This document shows, piece after piece, positions 48,923 to 61,936 of a stretch of DNA of 64,000 nt. The DNA is taken from positions 1,922,001 through 1,986,000 of the forward strand of contig PQWQ01000008.1 of NCBI GenBank assembly GCA_002943765.1. Direction: 5' to 3'. This stretch comes from Psoroptes ovis (lineage: Eukaryota; Arthropoda; Arachnida; Sarcoptiformes; Psoroptidae). Positions within the stretch are counted from its first letter, which is position 1. Every line of letters begins with the position of its first letter. The notes beneath the pieces are model-generated. The model was given only the letters and a program-made list of their open reading frames with translations. It was not told where the DNA came from and did no database searches. The position numbers were made by a program, and so were the translations under genes.

Positions 48923-49408
48923 TCATTTTTTATTTTTCATTTCTAACAATTCTCTGAATTCACGATTATCTTCCCATGGCCTTGGTCCACGAATATTTTT
49001 CCAATCATTATTTTGTCCTAATTTTATTATTTCATTCAATTGTTCATCTTCATCATTTGCAGGGCTATTATTAGTATCAATTGATTCTGAATCCGAATTC
49101 GAATCATTATCCGTATTGATTCGATTATTTCGATTCGTTCCCTTTCAAATAATAATTCAAACGTGTAAAATGGACAAGATCGGATCAGATTTGGAGACAT
49201 AATTCAATGATATTCAGCACTTACGATGTATCGACGGCGATAATTGTACACCTCGTATCGGATGGTCGTAAATTCGCGAAGCAGGAATGACCCCAACACC
49301 ATGAAGCTCTGTGTGAATGAAATTTGAATTAATGGAATTTAAACAATTTGAGCTTGAACTCACCAAAAATGGTAGACCATATTTAAGCAGCGTACTGGAT
49401 TTGTCCAT
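48923..49408 (-). CDS. COX16: COX16, cytochrome c oxidase assembly factor, 115 aa
   Basis: Exons are complement(48923..49141, 49225..49308, 49364..49408), 348 nt. The start MDKSSTLLKYGLPFL joins in frame to SFMVLGSFLLREFTTIRYEV, the conserved COX16 membrane segment followed by the LREF..IRY motif. The C terminus holds NDWKNIRGPRPWED, diagnostic for the family. COX16 is a small inner-mitochondrial-membrane protein assisting copper insertion into COX2 during complex IV assembly. Length compares with about 106 in human; an acidic Asn/Asp/Ser-rich insert lies between the two conserved parts. It is divergent from mRpS5 across a 206-bp gap. Confidence 0.93.
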
Positions 49409-49614
49409 TTGAAATATTTTGAAAATGAAATATTTCGAAATGACTAAATGAAAATAAAGGTTTAAACCTAAGAAAACAAAAATTTGAAAAAATCAGATGT
49501 TTTTGATGTTTCGAATGTCCGTTTATAGATGGCGCTCGCGACGTTGTCACATGTTTTTTGTTTACATTTTTTTCGGTGATCTTCTTGATTCAAATCAATT
49601 TGAAATTACCGAAA
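49409..49614. promoter_or_regulatory. bidirectional promoter interval of COX16 and mRpS5
   Basis: The two start codons face away from each other, 206 bp apart, and both genes encode mitochondrial proteins. The interval contains TAGATGGCGCTCGCGACG (49526-49543), a CpG-bearing segment unusual for this DNA. Promoter function is inferred from geometry. Confidence 0.6.
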
Positions 49615-50989
49615 ATGTTTTTGAAATTATTCCAGAATTACCGGCAATTTCGGCCTTTGATCAATCCGACCAATCAATCCATAGTCAGCTGTCTGATCGG
49701 TGGCAGTGGTCAACCATTCAACACACAGATACGATGTTCACATAGTTTTTTCAATCGATGTTTGTATCAGCTTGAATGATCGATATTTGTCCAAAATTAA
49801 TTTTTTATCAATTTTCACAGTGTCCGGTGACCAAATTTGGAAGGGCCTATTATCGGTCAGTAATGCTGGTCGCCGTCGAGGTCGTGGTAAAGGTGCAAAT
49901 CGTAAAATGTTCAAAGATTTAAATCGTGGCCAAATAATGGGTGTTGGCGAAAAGAATTTCTTATGGCCTGGCCTCAATGCCCCTGTGATGAAAGGCAGTG
50001 AAATCGTACAGATTAAAGAGCTGAAGTCTGATCCAGCTTACAAAGAAAACCTTATAAAAATACGTGATCAAATGGAAAAACGTAAACGTGCATATGTACA
50101 TCCATTGGAACGTGGTTGGAGCGGTACGAAGCTGCTCGGGAAATGGATCGGGCCACCAGATCCGATTGCTGGTGAAGAATTCATTGGTTTCGATACAAAA
50201 CTGTTGGCCGTTAAGCCCGTGTTTTATATGAAACCAAATTTTGGCCGTACAAAAACCATTTCAGTGTTGGCCGTGACCGGTAACCGTAATGGTCTGGTCG
50301 GTTATGCCGTTGCCAAATCGGAAGATTTACGAACAGCCATAAATAATGCCAAGAATAAAGCCGGCCAACGGCTGTTTCGTATCGAAACCGATAACGATAC
50401 GATTATTCATGATTTTTATTCCCGTTTTGGTTCGACCCGGATTTTTGCCGAAAAAAAACCGACCGGTTTTGGCCTGGTAGCACATCGTTGTATCCGAAGC
50501 ATCTGTGATGTGGTCGGTATCCGCGATATTCATTGCAAAGTCGAAGGTAGTGAACGTAATTACCTGAATTTGGTTCGTGCATTTTTACTTGGCCTCATTA
50601 ATCAACGAACATTCGAACAAATGGCCAATGAAAAACGGCTAAATGTTGTCGAATTGAATGAATCGCTTGGTAATTATCCAGTGGTCAAAGCACGGCCAAT
50701 CGAATGTCGCCTCGATCATCAAATTGGTTCGACTGAAATCTTGGATTTCGATATTTATATTCATGATGGTCGTGTAAAGGAGCAGCGAAAGCTTGAACAA
50801 GTCTTCTACACTCGCCATAAAGGTTGGCAAAATTATATGAAAAAATGGAATTATGTCAAAAGTCGTGAACAACAACGTATTAATTTGATTGCCCGCCATG
50901 GCCAATTGGATAGTTATTTAACGATTCGTGATCGAGAACGATTGGCGAGAAAACGTGCCGAATTTTTGGCCTCCAGTGGCCAGCAATAA
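49615..50989 (+). CDS. mRpS5: mitochondrial ribosomal protein uS5m, 437 aa
   Basis: Exons are join(49615..49759, 49821..50989), 1314 nt. The first exon encodes a basic, hydroxyl-rich leader (MFLKLFQNYRQFRPL...) that fits a mitochondrial presequence. The junction yields SFFNR-LSGDQIWKGLLSVSNA, continuing into GRRRGRGKGANRKMFKDLNR, the conserved N-terminal stretch of animal mRpS5. The S5 RNA-binding fold covers about residues 178-245 (TISVLAVTGNRNGLVGYAVA, AKNKAGQRLF), followed by the S5 C-terminal domain (VGIRDIHCKVEGSERNYLNL). It belongs to the mitoribosome small subunit. The open frame could be extended upstream of exon 2, but the spliced start is preferred because it gives a targeting leader and matches fly mRpS5 around SFFN. 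Confidence 0.95.
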
Positions 50990-51234
50990 TCGAAACAATC
51001 GATACATTCGATATCGGATCAATAATTGTTCATGATCACCATAAAATTTATAAATCAAATCATCTATTATTAATCATTATTTGTAATTACAATTAATCAA
51101 ATTAATTAAAAATATCAGGTTAATTAAAAATTATTAATTAAAAACATTCGAATAGAATTTTTGAATTAAATTGGATTTTGACTTATCTAATCGGTGTACA
51201 CACACACACCCCCGTATCAAGTCTAATTTACTCA
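50990..51234. terminator. convergent 3' ends of mRpS5 and GlyP
   Basis: A 245-bp A+T-rich gap separates two facing stops. It contains TTAATTAAAAATTATTAATT near 51119-51138 and a (CA)n run at 51198-51208. No AATAAA is obvious on the plus strand; variants may be used. Confidence 0.45.
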
Positions 51235-54190
51235 CTACTTTTTATCGCATGTACCATTTTGTTGTGGAGCCGGCTTTGAACCCGTCGATGGCTGATGTGG
51301 CTCAGGCAGCTTATCATAGGTAGGTTCAACATTCCATATTTCTTTTGCATATTCGGCTATGGTACGATCACTGGAGAATTTGCCCGATGATGCAATGTTC
51401 ATAATGGCTTTACGTGTCCATTCGGTCGGGTTCTGGCGGCGTTGGATTGATTGAAATAATTGATTAATCAATCGGTCAAATAAGTAATTGAACATACCCT
51501 GTAGAGTTCGGAAACTTTCTCCTGACATTTAACATATGAATCATAATCAGCAAATACATAAAATCGATCATGATTCAATAGCACATTGACAACATCTTTA
51601 AACATATCCGGATTATTTGGACAAAAATATCCATTATTTATTTGATCAATAATCATTTTCAATTCGGTATTCGAATTATAATATTCCCATGCATTATAAC
51701 CTTTAGCTTTCAATTCTTCCACTTGTTCAACATTCATACCGAATATGAATATATTTTCTTCACCCATTTCTTCCATCATTTCAACATTTGCCCCATCCAA
51801 CGTGCCGATGGTCAATGCACCATTCAACTAAATCAATGAATTGAATTCGATTAAATTAATTTGAAAACATTCGAAAATCATTAAAACAACGTACCATAAA
51901 TTTCATATTGCCAGTACCCGAAGCTTCAGTACCGGCTGTCGATATTTGCTCGCTAAGATCAGCTGCTGGTATAATTTTCTCTGCATACGAAACACGATAA
52001 TTTTCAAGGAAAACCACTTTGAGTTTATCACCGATCACTGGGTCATTATTGACCAATTTTGCTACTTTATTAATCAGCCGTATGATTTGTTTGGCCATAT
52101 GGTAGCCAGGTGCAGCTTTGCCGCCAATCTGAATCATGATTGATTTTAAAAAATAAAAGGATTAATTAATCGATTAATCGATTATTGATCACGATCGATC
52201 GATCGACCTGCGCCACTTACCATGACTGTCCTCGGTACATACGAGGCATTCGGATCACGTTTTATCCGATTGTAAAGGGCAATAATATGTAAGCAATTCA
52301 ACAATTGCCGCTTGTATTCATGGAGCCGTTTTACTTGAATATCGAACAATGATTGTGGATTAATGACGATACCCGATTCTTGTTCAATTATTTTAGCCAA
52401 ACGCATTTTATTTTCATATTTAACCCGTTGTACAGCCCTAATGAATTGTGGATCATCCACAAATTGTTTCAACTTTTGTAGTTCATTCAAATGAGTGATC
52501 CAGCTTTCACCGATTTTATCCGAAATCAAATCCGATAATCCAGGATTACACAACAGCAGCCAACGACGTGGTGTAATACCATTGGTTTTATTTGTAAATT
52601 TTTCCGGTGTCATTTCATAGAAATCTTTGAACACCGTTTTTTTGATGATATCTGAATGTATTGCAGCGACACCGTTGACCTTATGGCTACCTACAACAGC
52701 CAAATTGGCCATATTTACTTTTTTATCATGACCTTCTTCGATCAACGAAAGGTTACGTAGTTTATCAATATTATTCGGATACAATTCGGCCACTCGGCTT
52801 AAATGTTTGGCATTAATTTCATAAATAATTTCCATATGACGTGGCAATACGTTTTGCATCAATGCACATGACCATCGTTCTAATGCTTCGGGCAACACTG
52901 TATGATTAGTGTAGGCGAATACACGTGTACAAATGGACCATGAATAATCCCATGGTAATTTTTCAATGTCGACCAGAATGCGCATCAATTCAGGTATGGC
53001 CAACGATGGATGTGTATCGTTCAGTTGTATGGCAACTAGTTTTAACGGGGAATTGAAATGGAAAAGGTTCGATTAGATCAATTTTGAAATTTTGAGAGGT
53101 TATAACCTCTTACCTTTATCTGGGAATTCATCAAACGAATTTCGGACAACGGTTCGTTCACCAAATTTTGCATTCTTATATCGTCGAATGATATCTTGTA
53201 ATGTGGCTGAACATAGGAAATATTCTTGTTTCAGCCGAAGTTCACGACCTTCGAATACATTATCATTCGGATACAGGACTCGAGTAATGTTTTCAGCATA
53301 ATTACGATCCAACACTGCTTTGATGTAATCACCATTATTAAAACATTTAAGATTGAAATTATGCGGTGATTTAGCTGACCATAATCGCATGGTGTTGACG
53401 TAATTATTTTGATAACCAGGTATTGGGCTATCATATGGCATAGCCTGAACGACTTGGGTATCGATCCAATTAGCCACACCATCATCATCACGAATGACAC
53501 GACCATAGAAATGTACGGGAATCAAATATTCGGGTCGAGCTTTTTCCCATGGATTACCATATCGAAGCCAATCATCTGGTTCTTCTACTTGTTCATCATT
53601 AAGGATTTTCTGAGCAAAAATACCATATTCATACCGGAGGCCATAACCATAACCAGCCATACCAAGGGTGGCCATAGAATCAAGAAAACAAGCAGCTAAA
53701 CGGCCTAAGCCACCATTACCTAGGCCAGCATCTTCTTCAATACTTTCCAACTCTTCAATATCGAGCCCTAGTTGATACAACGCTTCATCACATTCCGATT
53801 GAATACCAATGTTGATCATGGTGTTCGTTAATGATCGTCCCATATAATATTCAAGCGATAGATAATAAACACGTTTAGGGTCACGATCATAATAATGCTG
53901 TTGGGTACGTATCCATCGAGATGTCAAATGATCACGTACACTGTATGCTAATGCCAGATAAAAATCACGTGTTGTCGATACGATACGATCTTTGACCAGT
54001 GTATAATGAAGATGTCGATTAAATGCTTGTTTGAATTCTTGAACATTGCCCACTGGTCACCGAAATTGGTCAGAAAATTAATCAGAATTAATTCACATAA
54101 ACAAAGCACCAATAGCCACTTACCACTAGCAATATTACGAATACTGATCTGACGACGCCGGTCACTGTCACTTTCGGGTACGGTTCCCAT
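51235..54190 (-). CDS. GlyP: glycogen phosphorylase, 860 aa
   Basis: Exons are complement(51235..51432, 51498..51827, 51895..52128, 52221..53035, 53114..54052, 54124..54190), 2583 nt. The enzyme uses phosphate to release glucose-1-phosphate from glycogen. The N-terminal regulatory site is intact: DRRRQISIRN with Ser16, equivalent to the Ser14 phosphorylated by phosphorylase kinase. The active-site glycine loop EEDAGLGNGGLGRLAACFLD, the catalytic-domain TNKTNGITPRRWL and the pyridoxal-phosphate site EASGTGNMKFM (Lys683) are all present; intron 51828-51894 falls right after that site. Length is typical (about 840-850), with a short Pro/Gln tail added. All catalytic landmarks expected are there, so an active enzyme is likely. 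Confidence 0.97.
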
Positions 54191-55604
54191 GGTCAAATTG
54201 GTCGAATTAAATCAAATCAGCGTAAAATACAGTAGATTGGATGAGCTGAAGATGTGCTTGTTTGACATCCAAAGAGTCAATTAATCAAATGAATGAATTT
54301 ATTTGCCGAACGTCTTCACTGGATGTCTTCAGTGGATGAATTTAAATTGAAGTTTAACCTTGATATACAAATGACAAATGGCAGCGGTACAGATGAACAA
54401 TTTGCTGGCTGACAATCTTCATAAACAATCAAATCTAAACAATTGGATTTTAATTTGAATTTAATTCAAGCGATTATCAGCAATTTTCGAATTTAAAATA
54501 TATATTTTTATAAATGTCTAAATCCTTAAAGGAGGGCAAACAATTTGAATTAATTTAAATCTTTTAAATAAGAAAAAACTAAGACTAACCTTCAAAGCTA
54601 TTTACTTATCTTTATGAGGGGAAAAAATGTATGAAAACAAATGAATTACAATTTGAAAGCTTTGTATGCATATTCATACATTCATAGACACATATAAACA
54701 TACAAGTTATATATAATCCGGTTAATACAAATTCAAATAAATACAAAATTATTTCAAATTTCAATGCTCAAAGCATCATCTTTTTCTGGCTGCTCTTGAT
54801 TCGGCTTGTTGTTGTTGTTAACCACTGATACATTAATGAACATCGCGATTTTGGCATTTAAACAAAAGCAGTCATACAAGCTTTGATTATGTGCATTAAT
54901 AACAATATTCAACACAGACAATGAGTTGTTCAAACTCTCGACAATTGCGTGGTGAATGATTTTTGATTATTTGAAAATGAATTTGATCAAATTTAAACGA
55001 AATTTTTGTTCAGATTATCATTCAGTTTCGACGAGGTTTTAGGCCTTTGAAATACTCATAAATAGGCGAAATTTTTTCCACCAGCGATTATCATCATTTC
55101 GATGACAGTTTGACGGCCAAAAATTTTTGACAAGTGTACGATTTGTTCAAATCATTTTTGATAATTCGTTTCCCATCGATATGTGTGTTTGCCAGAGGCT
55201 TCATCTATCTGTGAAATTTGCCAGGAAATTTCAGTTTCATTGATATAAAGTAACGATTCGGAGGTTAATTGATGCGATAGTTTATCAAAACAATTTTATT
55301 AATTTTTCAAATCAAAAAAAATAAAAAAAAAAACAAAATTTCTAATAATAATTTAAATTCGTTTTTGAATCGTTTATATAACGATTCAAATATTAATTCA
55401 ATTATCGACTTAATGAACTTCGTTTACATTGACATAATTATCGTCGTTGTTCATTGATTGATAATTAGTAAATTAATTTGATTTATTTGGTTGTTTATCA
55501 TATCAATTTTGATTTCGATTTGTGATTTTAAATTATCAATAAACATATGGACTATGACCTGGTGAAAATTTTCAATGATTATTACCAGCTGTGATGACTG
55601 AAAG

Positions 55605-55745
55605 TTATGACGTAGTAATACGTTTTATTATATTTGATCAAGGAATGCTTTTGACGTAGTATTACGTCCATTGTCTTGTAATGTTCAAAAATCACCGGCA
55701 ATTTTTCAGCGCAAGCGTTTTAAATTTTGCCGGCATAATTTGAAT
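55605..55745 (+). repeat. GACGTA dispersed repeat, copy B
   Basis: GACGTAGTAATACGTT (55609-55624) and GACGTAGTATTACGTC (55653-55668) start 44 bp apart; CCGGC follows 26 bp later. It parallels copy A (35110-35262) in opposite orientation. No coding capacity; class unknown. Confidence 0.65.
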
Positions 55746-57038
55746 GAATTGAAAATTTTTAATTGAATTTTAGTAACAATTACCGACAATAGATGGCGAC
55801 TACTCCCCATTTTTAAAAAAATTTCAAAATTTAAACCGCCAAATCATTAAAACAAATTTTTCACTCAAAAACATTAGCATCATTGAAATTGATAAAAAAT
55901 CGACAAAAAACAATAAACCAATTGACCATTAGACAGATGAAAATGAAAAATTATTTTTGTTTTTCAGAAATTTTTCGAAATTTTCGGAAAAAAAATTTTA
56001 AACCAAAGGACTTACAAACGAGATAGATTACCATTGAAACAAAGCTTCGCTGGCCGCACGTCATTCACACTGTGAGTAAATAATCATAATTCACTCGATC
56101 GAAGCACGTTTCACATTTCATGGCTTAGCAATACACAGAAAATTTACAGGGTACTGGGGAAACTTTCGGGCAAAAGCCCTGAAACTCTTCAGCCATAATT
56201 TGTATCTGGACTTTTGTTGATAAGCGAATTGTTTTTTGGATTGAAAATTTGAAATTTTTAATTTGAGTCATCCATAAACGATGTGATACGGGTAAAGTTT
56301 TTGAAAAAAAAAATCAAAATCAAAAATTAATTAATTTAAATCTATTTTAAAATTCGAAAATTAATAACCGGATTAATTTTTCGGGAAAACAAAAATGTTC
56401 CCGGGAACATTACTCGGTACTCACTAGCACTATTGGCACTTACCACTTCGGAACAAATTGCTCTACCCCATCGGGTAATAATTAGTTATCCTGGCACTTG
56501 GTACAAGTCAACTGATTTGATTCTGATTCGAATGATGATGGAATTATAGTCATTAATTGCCAGGGATTATTTCGAGGGGAGGGAAGGATTATAGATTTTC
56601 GTCGATTTTATCTCAGATAATCTCTACACTTTCGAACAAAATTGTAACAAAATTTGTGAATTTTTTTTTTTGAACAATTAGCCCATGGAGTAATACACCA
56701 TCATATGTTTGATGTCACACGGCACTTAATCAAAATGGAGATTAATGAATGAATCTGATCGGATCTTCAGCGAAGCTTCGAAGAATCATCGATTCTTCAG
56801 AGCCATCATTTGATCATATGGCGCTTTGATTGATCGATGAGTATGGAAATGGTTTTACTGGGAAATTTCCGAAAAATTCACTGGGAAATTTCCTGGAAAG
56901 TTTGCAAAAAACTCGCTTCAAATTTAGAGGTTAATCAAGTTTAATTAATTATCTTATTCATAAACAATGAAACACTTGATTAGAAGCTTATTGATTTACC
57001 TTATTTATATACCTATAAATAATACTATTACAAAATAC

Positions 57039-57078
57039 AAATATTTGGATGTAAATATATATTTACATCCAAATATTT
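57039..57078. repeat. 40-bp perfect palindrome
   Basis: Left arm AAATATTTGGATGTAAATAT and right arm ATATTTACATCCAAATATTT are exact reverse complements with no spacer. It lies about 600 bp from mini-mariner copy 2. Confidence 0.85.
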
Positions 57079-57680
57079 ACACACAAAGAGTAAATAATCA
57101 AATATTTATTCATACACTTAAGATGTTTGAATAAGGCTGCTGGTGAAGGTTAATAATTGGCCGAAGTTGACTAATTTTTAAGGGTCCAAGGGCTCTAAGA
57201 ACCTTCAAAAATGGCACCAAGAAAAGGGGCGAGACAAAACGCAAGAATTCTTACAGATGATTGGCTAATTACCTGTGGTAAATGAACAGACGCCAATTAA
57301 ACGGACCAATTAAAACTTGACAAAAAAATTCCTCAGCAGAAAAAAAGAAAAAAAATCAAAATTCTTGCTTCTGATTGGTTGAAAATTATTAAGAAAACAG
57401 AAAAAAAATCTTAAAATTAATTAACCAAATGAACCAATCAACAATCATTATTATTATCATTATAATTATAGTCTTAAGTAAACAATTATATCATCAAATG
57501 TAAATACAAACACAAAAATCATTCATTTACAACAAACACAAAAAAAACATACACACATATACACAAATATATAAACAAATATTTATAAGATATAAGATAC
57601 AAGATACACATACACATCTTCAAATTATTATTATTATTATTATTACATACCTTGAGTTAATATTTACTCATTCATTATTA

Positions 57681-57760
57681 TTAGGTTGACCGAAAAGTTC
57701 ATTCCGCTTTATCAATAGATTCATTCATAAAAATCGGCTAGAACTTTACGGACAACCTAT
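57681..57760 (-). mobile_element. mini-mariner element, copy 2 (80 bp)
   Basis: Ends TTAGGTTGACCGAAAAG and CTTTACGGACAACCTAT (rightmost base degenerate) bracket an 80-bp unit flanked by TTA on both sides, consistent with TA insertion. The inside, read on the minus strand, gives GCCGATTTTTATGAATG..., colinear with copies 1 and 3 but more diverged. Confidence 0.8.
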
Positions 57761-58480
57761 TATTATAATCATTGATGATTATTATATTTGATCAAATTAT
57801 TATCATTATCAATATTTATATATTTACTAAATATAAACATATGATATAATTTCAATGTAAACACTTTTAAAAAAAATTTAAATATATTCGTATATATATT
57901 AAGATATTTGTAAATATATAAATATTTACAAATATTTATATTTGTATGTAACAATATTTGTGAATCGAATCAAATATTTTAATTTAGTTTTATTTAAAAA
58001 TGAAAATTCGAATTCAATTGAATTCAATTGATTCAATAATTGTAGAGCAATTTCCCGGGCCGAAAATTCTTGCCGAAAAGTTTCTTCTGTGTTTGATTAT
58101 TTTGATTTTTGTTTGATTTCTGTAAATATTTATCCATTCGTTCATCACTTTCTTATTACCAGTATTGACTGATTGATTGATATATATTATGGATGATATT
58201 TATATGCTAATATTGACTAATGATCATCATCATGACTGATGATATTTATGTATGATGTGTATATGATGTATGTGTTTACACATATACATATTTGATACAT
58301 TTGTATTTGTATATATTTGTGTATTCGTTGTAAATACAAGAATATATACAAATATTTATTTGTAAAATGCTTGAAAATTAAATCAAATATTTTTTCAAAT
58401 CAAATATTTGAATTCGATTTGATTTTTGTAAATAAAAATTTAAATGAATCAATTTGATTGGTTTAATTTGTTCATGAAAT

Positions 58481-58518
58481 TTATTTACAGTGTAATTATG
58501 TAATTACACTGTAAATAA
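58481..58518. repeat. perfect 18-bp inverted repeat, 2-nt spacer
   Basis: TTATTTACAGTGTAATTA, then TG, then TAATTACACTGTAAATAA. The arms match at every base. It could extrude as a hairpin or be a remnant of a foldback element. Confidence 0.85.
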
Positions 58519-59666
58519 TTAAGTGTTAATTAACCAATTATGAATTAGTCTCTCGGGAGAGAATTGAGAAATTTTCTCGGATTTTTTTTTTTTGGGGAAA
58601 AATTCGGAAAAGTTACCGGCAACATTTCCCGAAGGTAGTAGGGTAAGATATTATTGCCGGTAGTAAGAGAGAATTACAATGAAAAAAAAGATGGCGGAAA
58701 CGGGAAACTTTTCGGGAACAATTTCACCGATAATTTACTAAGAATTTCAGGGAAGTTTTTCCCAGGAAATTTTCCTGAAAATTTCGTATATAGTGTAAAC
58801 ATTGGAAAATGTCAATATGCTCGATCATTATCAGCAGTAATGATGATAATGGCCAAATTTTAGGCTAAATAAACTTTGAACTTTGACATTTTTCTTTTCA
58901 TACACTATAAAAACATACCCAATAAATGAACGTACCATTCAATGTACCATTCATAAATTACATATCACCATTTGCGAACAATTATCATCATTCATTTTAT
59001 CATTTATTTGTTTAATTTTTTTTAGATCAAAAGCTCTGAAAACCTTTGTCCTTAATGCAAAACAAACCAACCAAAGGTTGGTACCTTTGGACCTTTTATT
59101 TTGTTTGTTTAGTCAAAAAAATCAAACATCTGTGAACACATCACATATGAAACACAATAAAACAAACAGAACAACACTACAGCTTGCGCAGCTTTTGTAC
59201 GCAGCAACGACGACCATTTCCACCAGTGATAAGGCCAATTTTTATCGCAAATTTTCGCTTATTTACAAGTTGTCATCCCCTTATCCTCATACTGATCAAG
59301 GGTGAGTGTGGGTAGTGAAAAGTACAAAGACTATAGATACACAAATGTCGCCATGTTTCCATCCACATATACGTGGTAACCATGATAATCGACAATCGAT
59401 TTTTACATAAGCTCAGAGCTGAATGAAATGTGTTTACACACAGGGGTGTGGTGATTGCCGGGTGGGGGCGTTGTTCAGCCATTTTTATCAGTGAATTATT
59501 ACAACGAGAAGACAAACCACAAATGGCGGAAAAGCTTGCCCGGCAAGGCAATATTTGAATTGATGAAATAAATGTAAAACAAACAAATCATTTGAAATCA
59601 TTGATTATTAGCTTCAATTTTTTTGGTGAGAAAAAAACGTTTTTCAAAGGTCCATACCTTTAAAAC

Positions 59667-61161
59667 TTGCGTAGCAATAAGCTGAGAATATTGCACTATG
59701 TTTACTTAAAACTTATAAAAACTTAAGTAAACAAATGAATTTTGAAGATAATTTCCATTATCATCATCATTTTGAAATGATGATGAGCTATGAGGTGATA
59801 ACCTTTAAAAAAATTGACAAACGAATTGCTAAGCAACGAGCGCAGCAATAATTTTTTTTTTGTGCTTAAACAAACAAACTTTCAATTAAAATTGATCGAT
59901 TTTTTAGCAAAATTTTGCCAAAAAAGACCAAAGCTTAAGAGGTACTAACCTTTGGTTTAGTATTCACTAAAAGACCTCATCCAAAGGTTCCCACACACAC
60001 ACATATGTCTTCAGCACTTGGAAACATCTTCAGTGTCAGCACCTGGAACCTCGATGGGTGGCGATGGTGATGATGATGAATTTTCTTGACTCATCTTCTT
60101 ACCTCTTTTGTACCCTCTTAAATCTAAAAGGTACATACCTTTGACTTTTTGATTTTTTGTACAAATGGCTTGGAACACACTCGGTTAATTCATAATACAA
60201 ATATTTGTTTTTTCAACTCGATTTTTGGCCTATTTTGGTGGTCAAATTTAAGGTTAAAACCTTTTAAAAACCTTCGAAAATTCAAAGAGAAAAATATGTA
60301 TAACCTTACCTTTTCATTAGCCTATTCGTTAACCTTCGAATAATTGGATTCTACCGTTTGAAAAATTGAAATCCACGGAACATATGTTGAGGCCCTAACC
60401 TCATCCTCTCACTCTCACAGTGGTAATTCTGTGTCACACACATTTTGTTTGTTTAATTGATTTAAAATTTCGACAAACAAACAAATTGACAAAAATGTTG
60501 CACGTGGTCATTTTTTTCGGTGAAGGTTAATATGAAGGTTAATTCTTAGAAAAAAAACACAGAACACACAAAGAGAAAGAGGGGTAATCCATAAATAATA
60601 GTACGAAACAAACAAATCTAAAATTTTTAATCTCAAAAATTAATATTTACATTACTCAGGCATAAACCCTACAAACCTGCAAACACAGATGTGTGTGTGT
60701 GTGTGTGTGTGTGGGAAAAAAAATTCAAAGGTAAATGGCTTGTAAGATGGATGTTTGGACAAAGGTAGCAAGGCTTAAAAATGGTAAAAATGGCCAAAAG
60801 TTTGCCAAAGGTATAGCCCTGTTAATCAGGTCTTCATAGAGATTTACAGCAGAAAAAAAGGCACAAAAAATTTACAAGAAATTCACCGTTAGCCATCATG
60901 AGGCTCATACCTTTGATGGTGGTCCAACGGCCATAAATTTCGCATAAAGATTTGTGTGTCCGTAAGCTTGCGTAAGCTTTGCGCAAAGCTTGTTTACGCA
61001 AGTTATTAATCCATTCACATTTGTAATTCAATGTTTTTGTTTACTTACCTCGGAGATTTGAAAATCAACACTTTTTGCCCATTAAAGCTTTCCCTTGCGT
61101 AGCAAGCGTGGCAGTGTTTGTTTGTTTACTCGTCGTTATGGCCACACACATTGCGTAGCAA
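59667..61161. repeat. TTGCGTAGCAA word cluster
   Basis: TTGCGTAGCAA occurs exactly at 59667-59677, 61095-61105 and 61151-61161. Related forms are TTGCTAAGCAACGAGCGCAG near 59825 and, outside this span, TTGCTACGCTCGTTGCC at about 61746. Possible scattered regulatory sites or degenerate repeat units. Confidence 0.5.
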
Positions 61162-61936
61162 GGATAAGCATCAATCATTTTTTCAAAGATTCGAACCTGT
61201 GAAATTCTTAAAGGTTTTAAGGCTTGAGCTTTTATTTATGTTTGGAGGATTAGTCAAAAGTAATCGAGAGGGCTTGCCCGAGCTCGGCTTAATTAATTTC
61301 CGAAACTAATTAATAACAATTAACCTCGAACACGTGTCAAAACACGTACACCAATAATCTTTAACGGAAATTTTCTCACCTTAACCAAACAAATTAACCT
61401 TTCAGGTAATTAACCTTTGAAATGTAAGCAATCACAACTCGATTAAACATTAATTTATGTGGCGTATTACCTTACTCAATTTTCAAAGGTATCCACCTAT
61501 TAAATAATTATTTAATACGAATCAAATCGAATTAAAAGTCATCGGAAGTATTAAATGAAATCAATGGATTTCAAAATCCATAAAACACAACACGGACTCA
61601 TAAGTAGATTAAAATGTCAACCTTGTTGCGCTTGCTTTGTTCATTTCTCAGGTATTAGCCTTACGTTGGATTACTTCAACAAAGGTTACTAAACAAAGGT
61701 GCGGCAGCTTTTGTACATGGATTGAAGGCTAATTGACAACAGTTATTGCTACGCTCGTTGCCATTATTAAGACTTAATCCTTGATCATAATCATCGAAGG
61801 TAATAACCTTTTACATGATTTTTACAAATCACATTACTTATTAACCTCTAATGATTAAGATGTTAAAATATTTTGACAAAATTGGTCGATTACATCATCA
61901 TTAACCATAATTCACAATATTTATTAGAAACGGAAG

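Larger units (their letters stand above)
54191..57680. other. gene-free interval upstream of GlyP, first part
   Basis: No exon was found. It holds the presumed GlyP promoter, a GACGTA repeat copy (55605-55745), a TAGATGGCG word at 55790-55798, GGGAAATTTCC-type words near 56860-56900, and a 40-bp perfect palindrome at 57039-57078. Short ATATTT-rich repeats dominate from 57 kb. Confidence 0.55.

Noticed and set aside
49497..49745. Alternative mRpS5 start in an upstream frame
   Set aside because: That frame ends before exon 2 and lacks a donor giving the conserved WKGLLSVSNA continuation; the model starting at 49615 does both.
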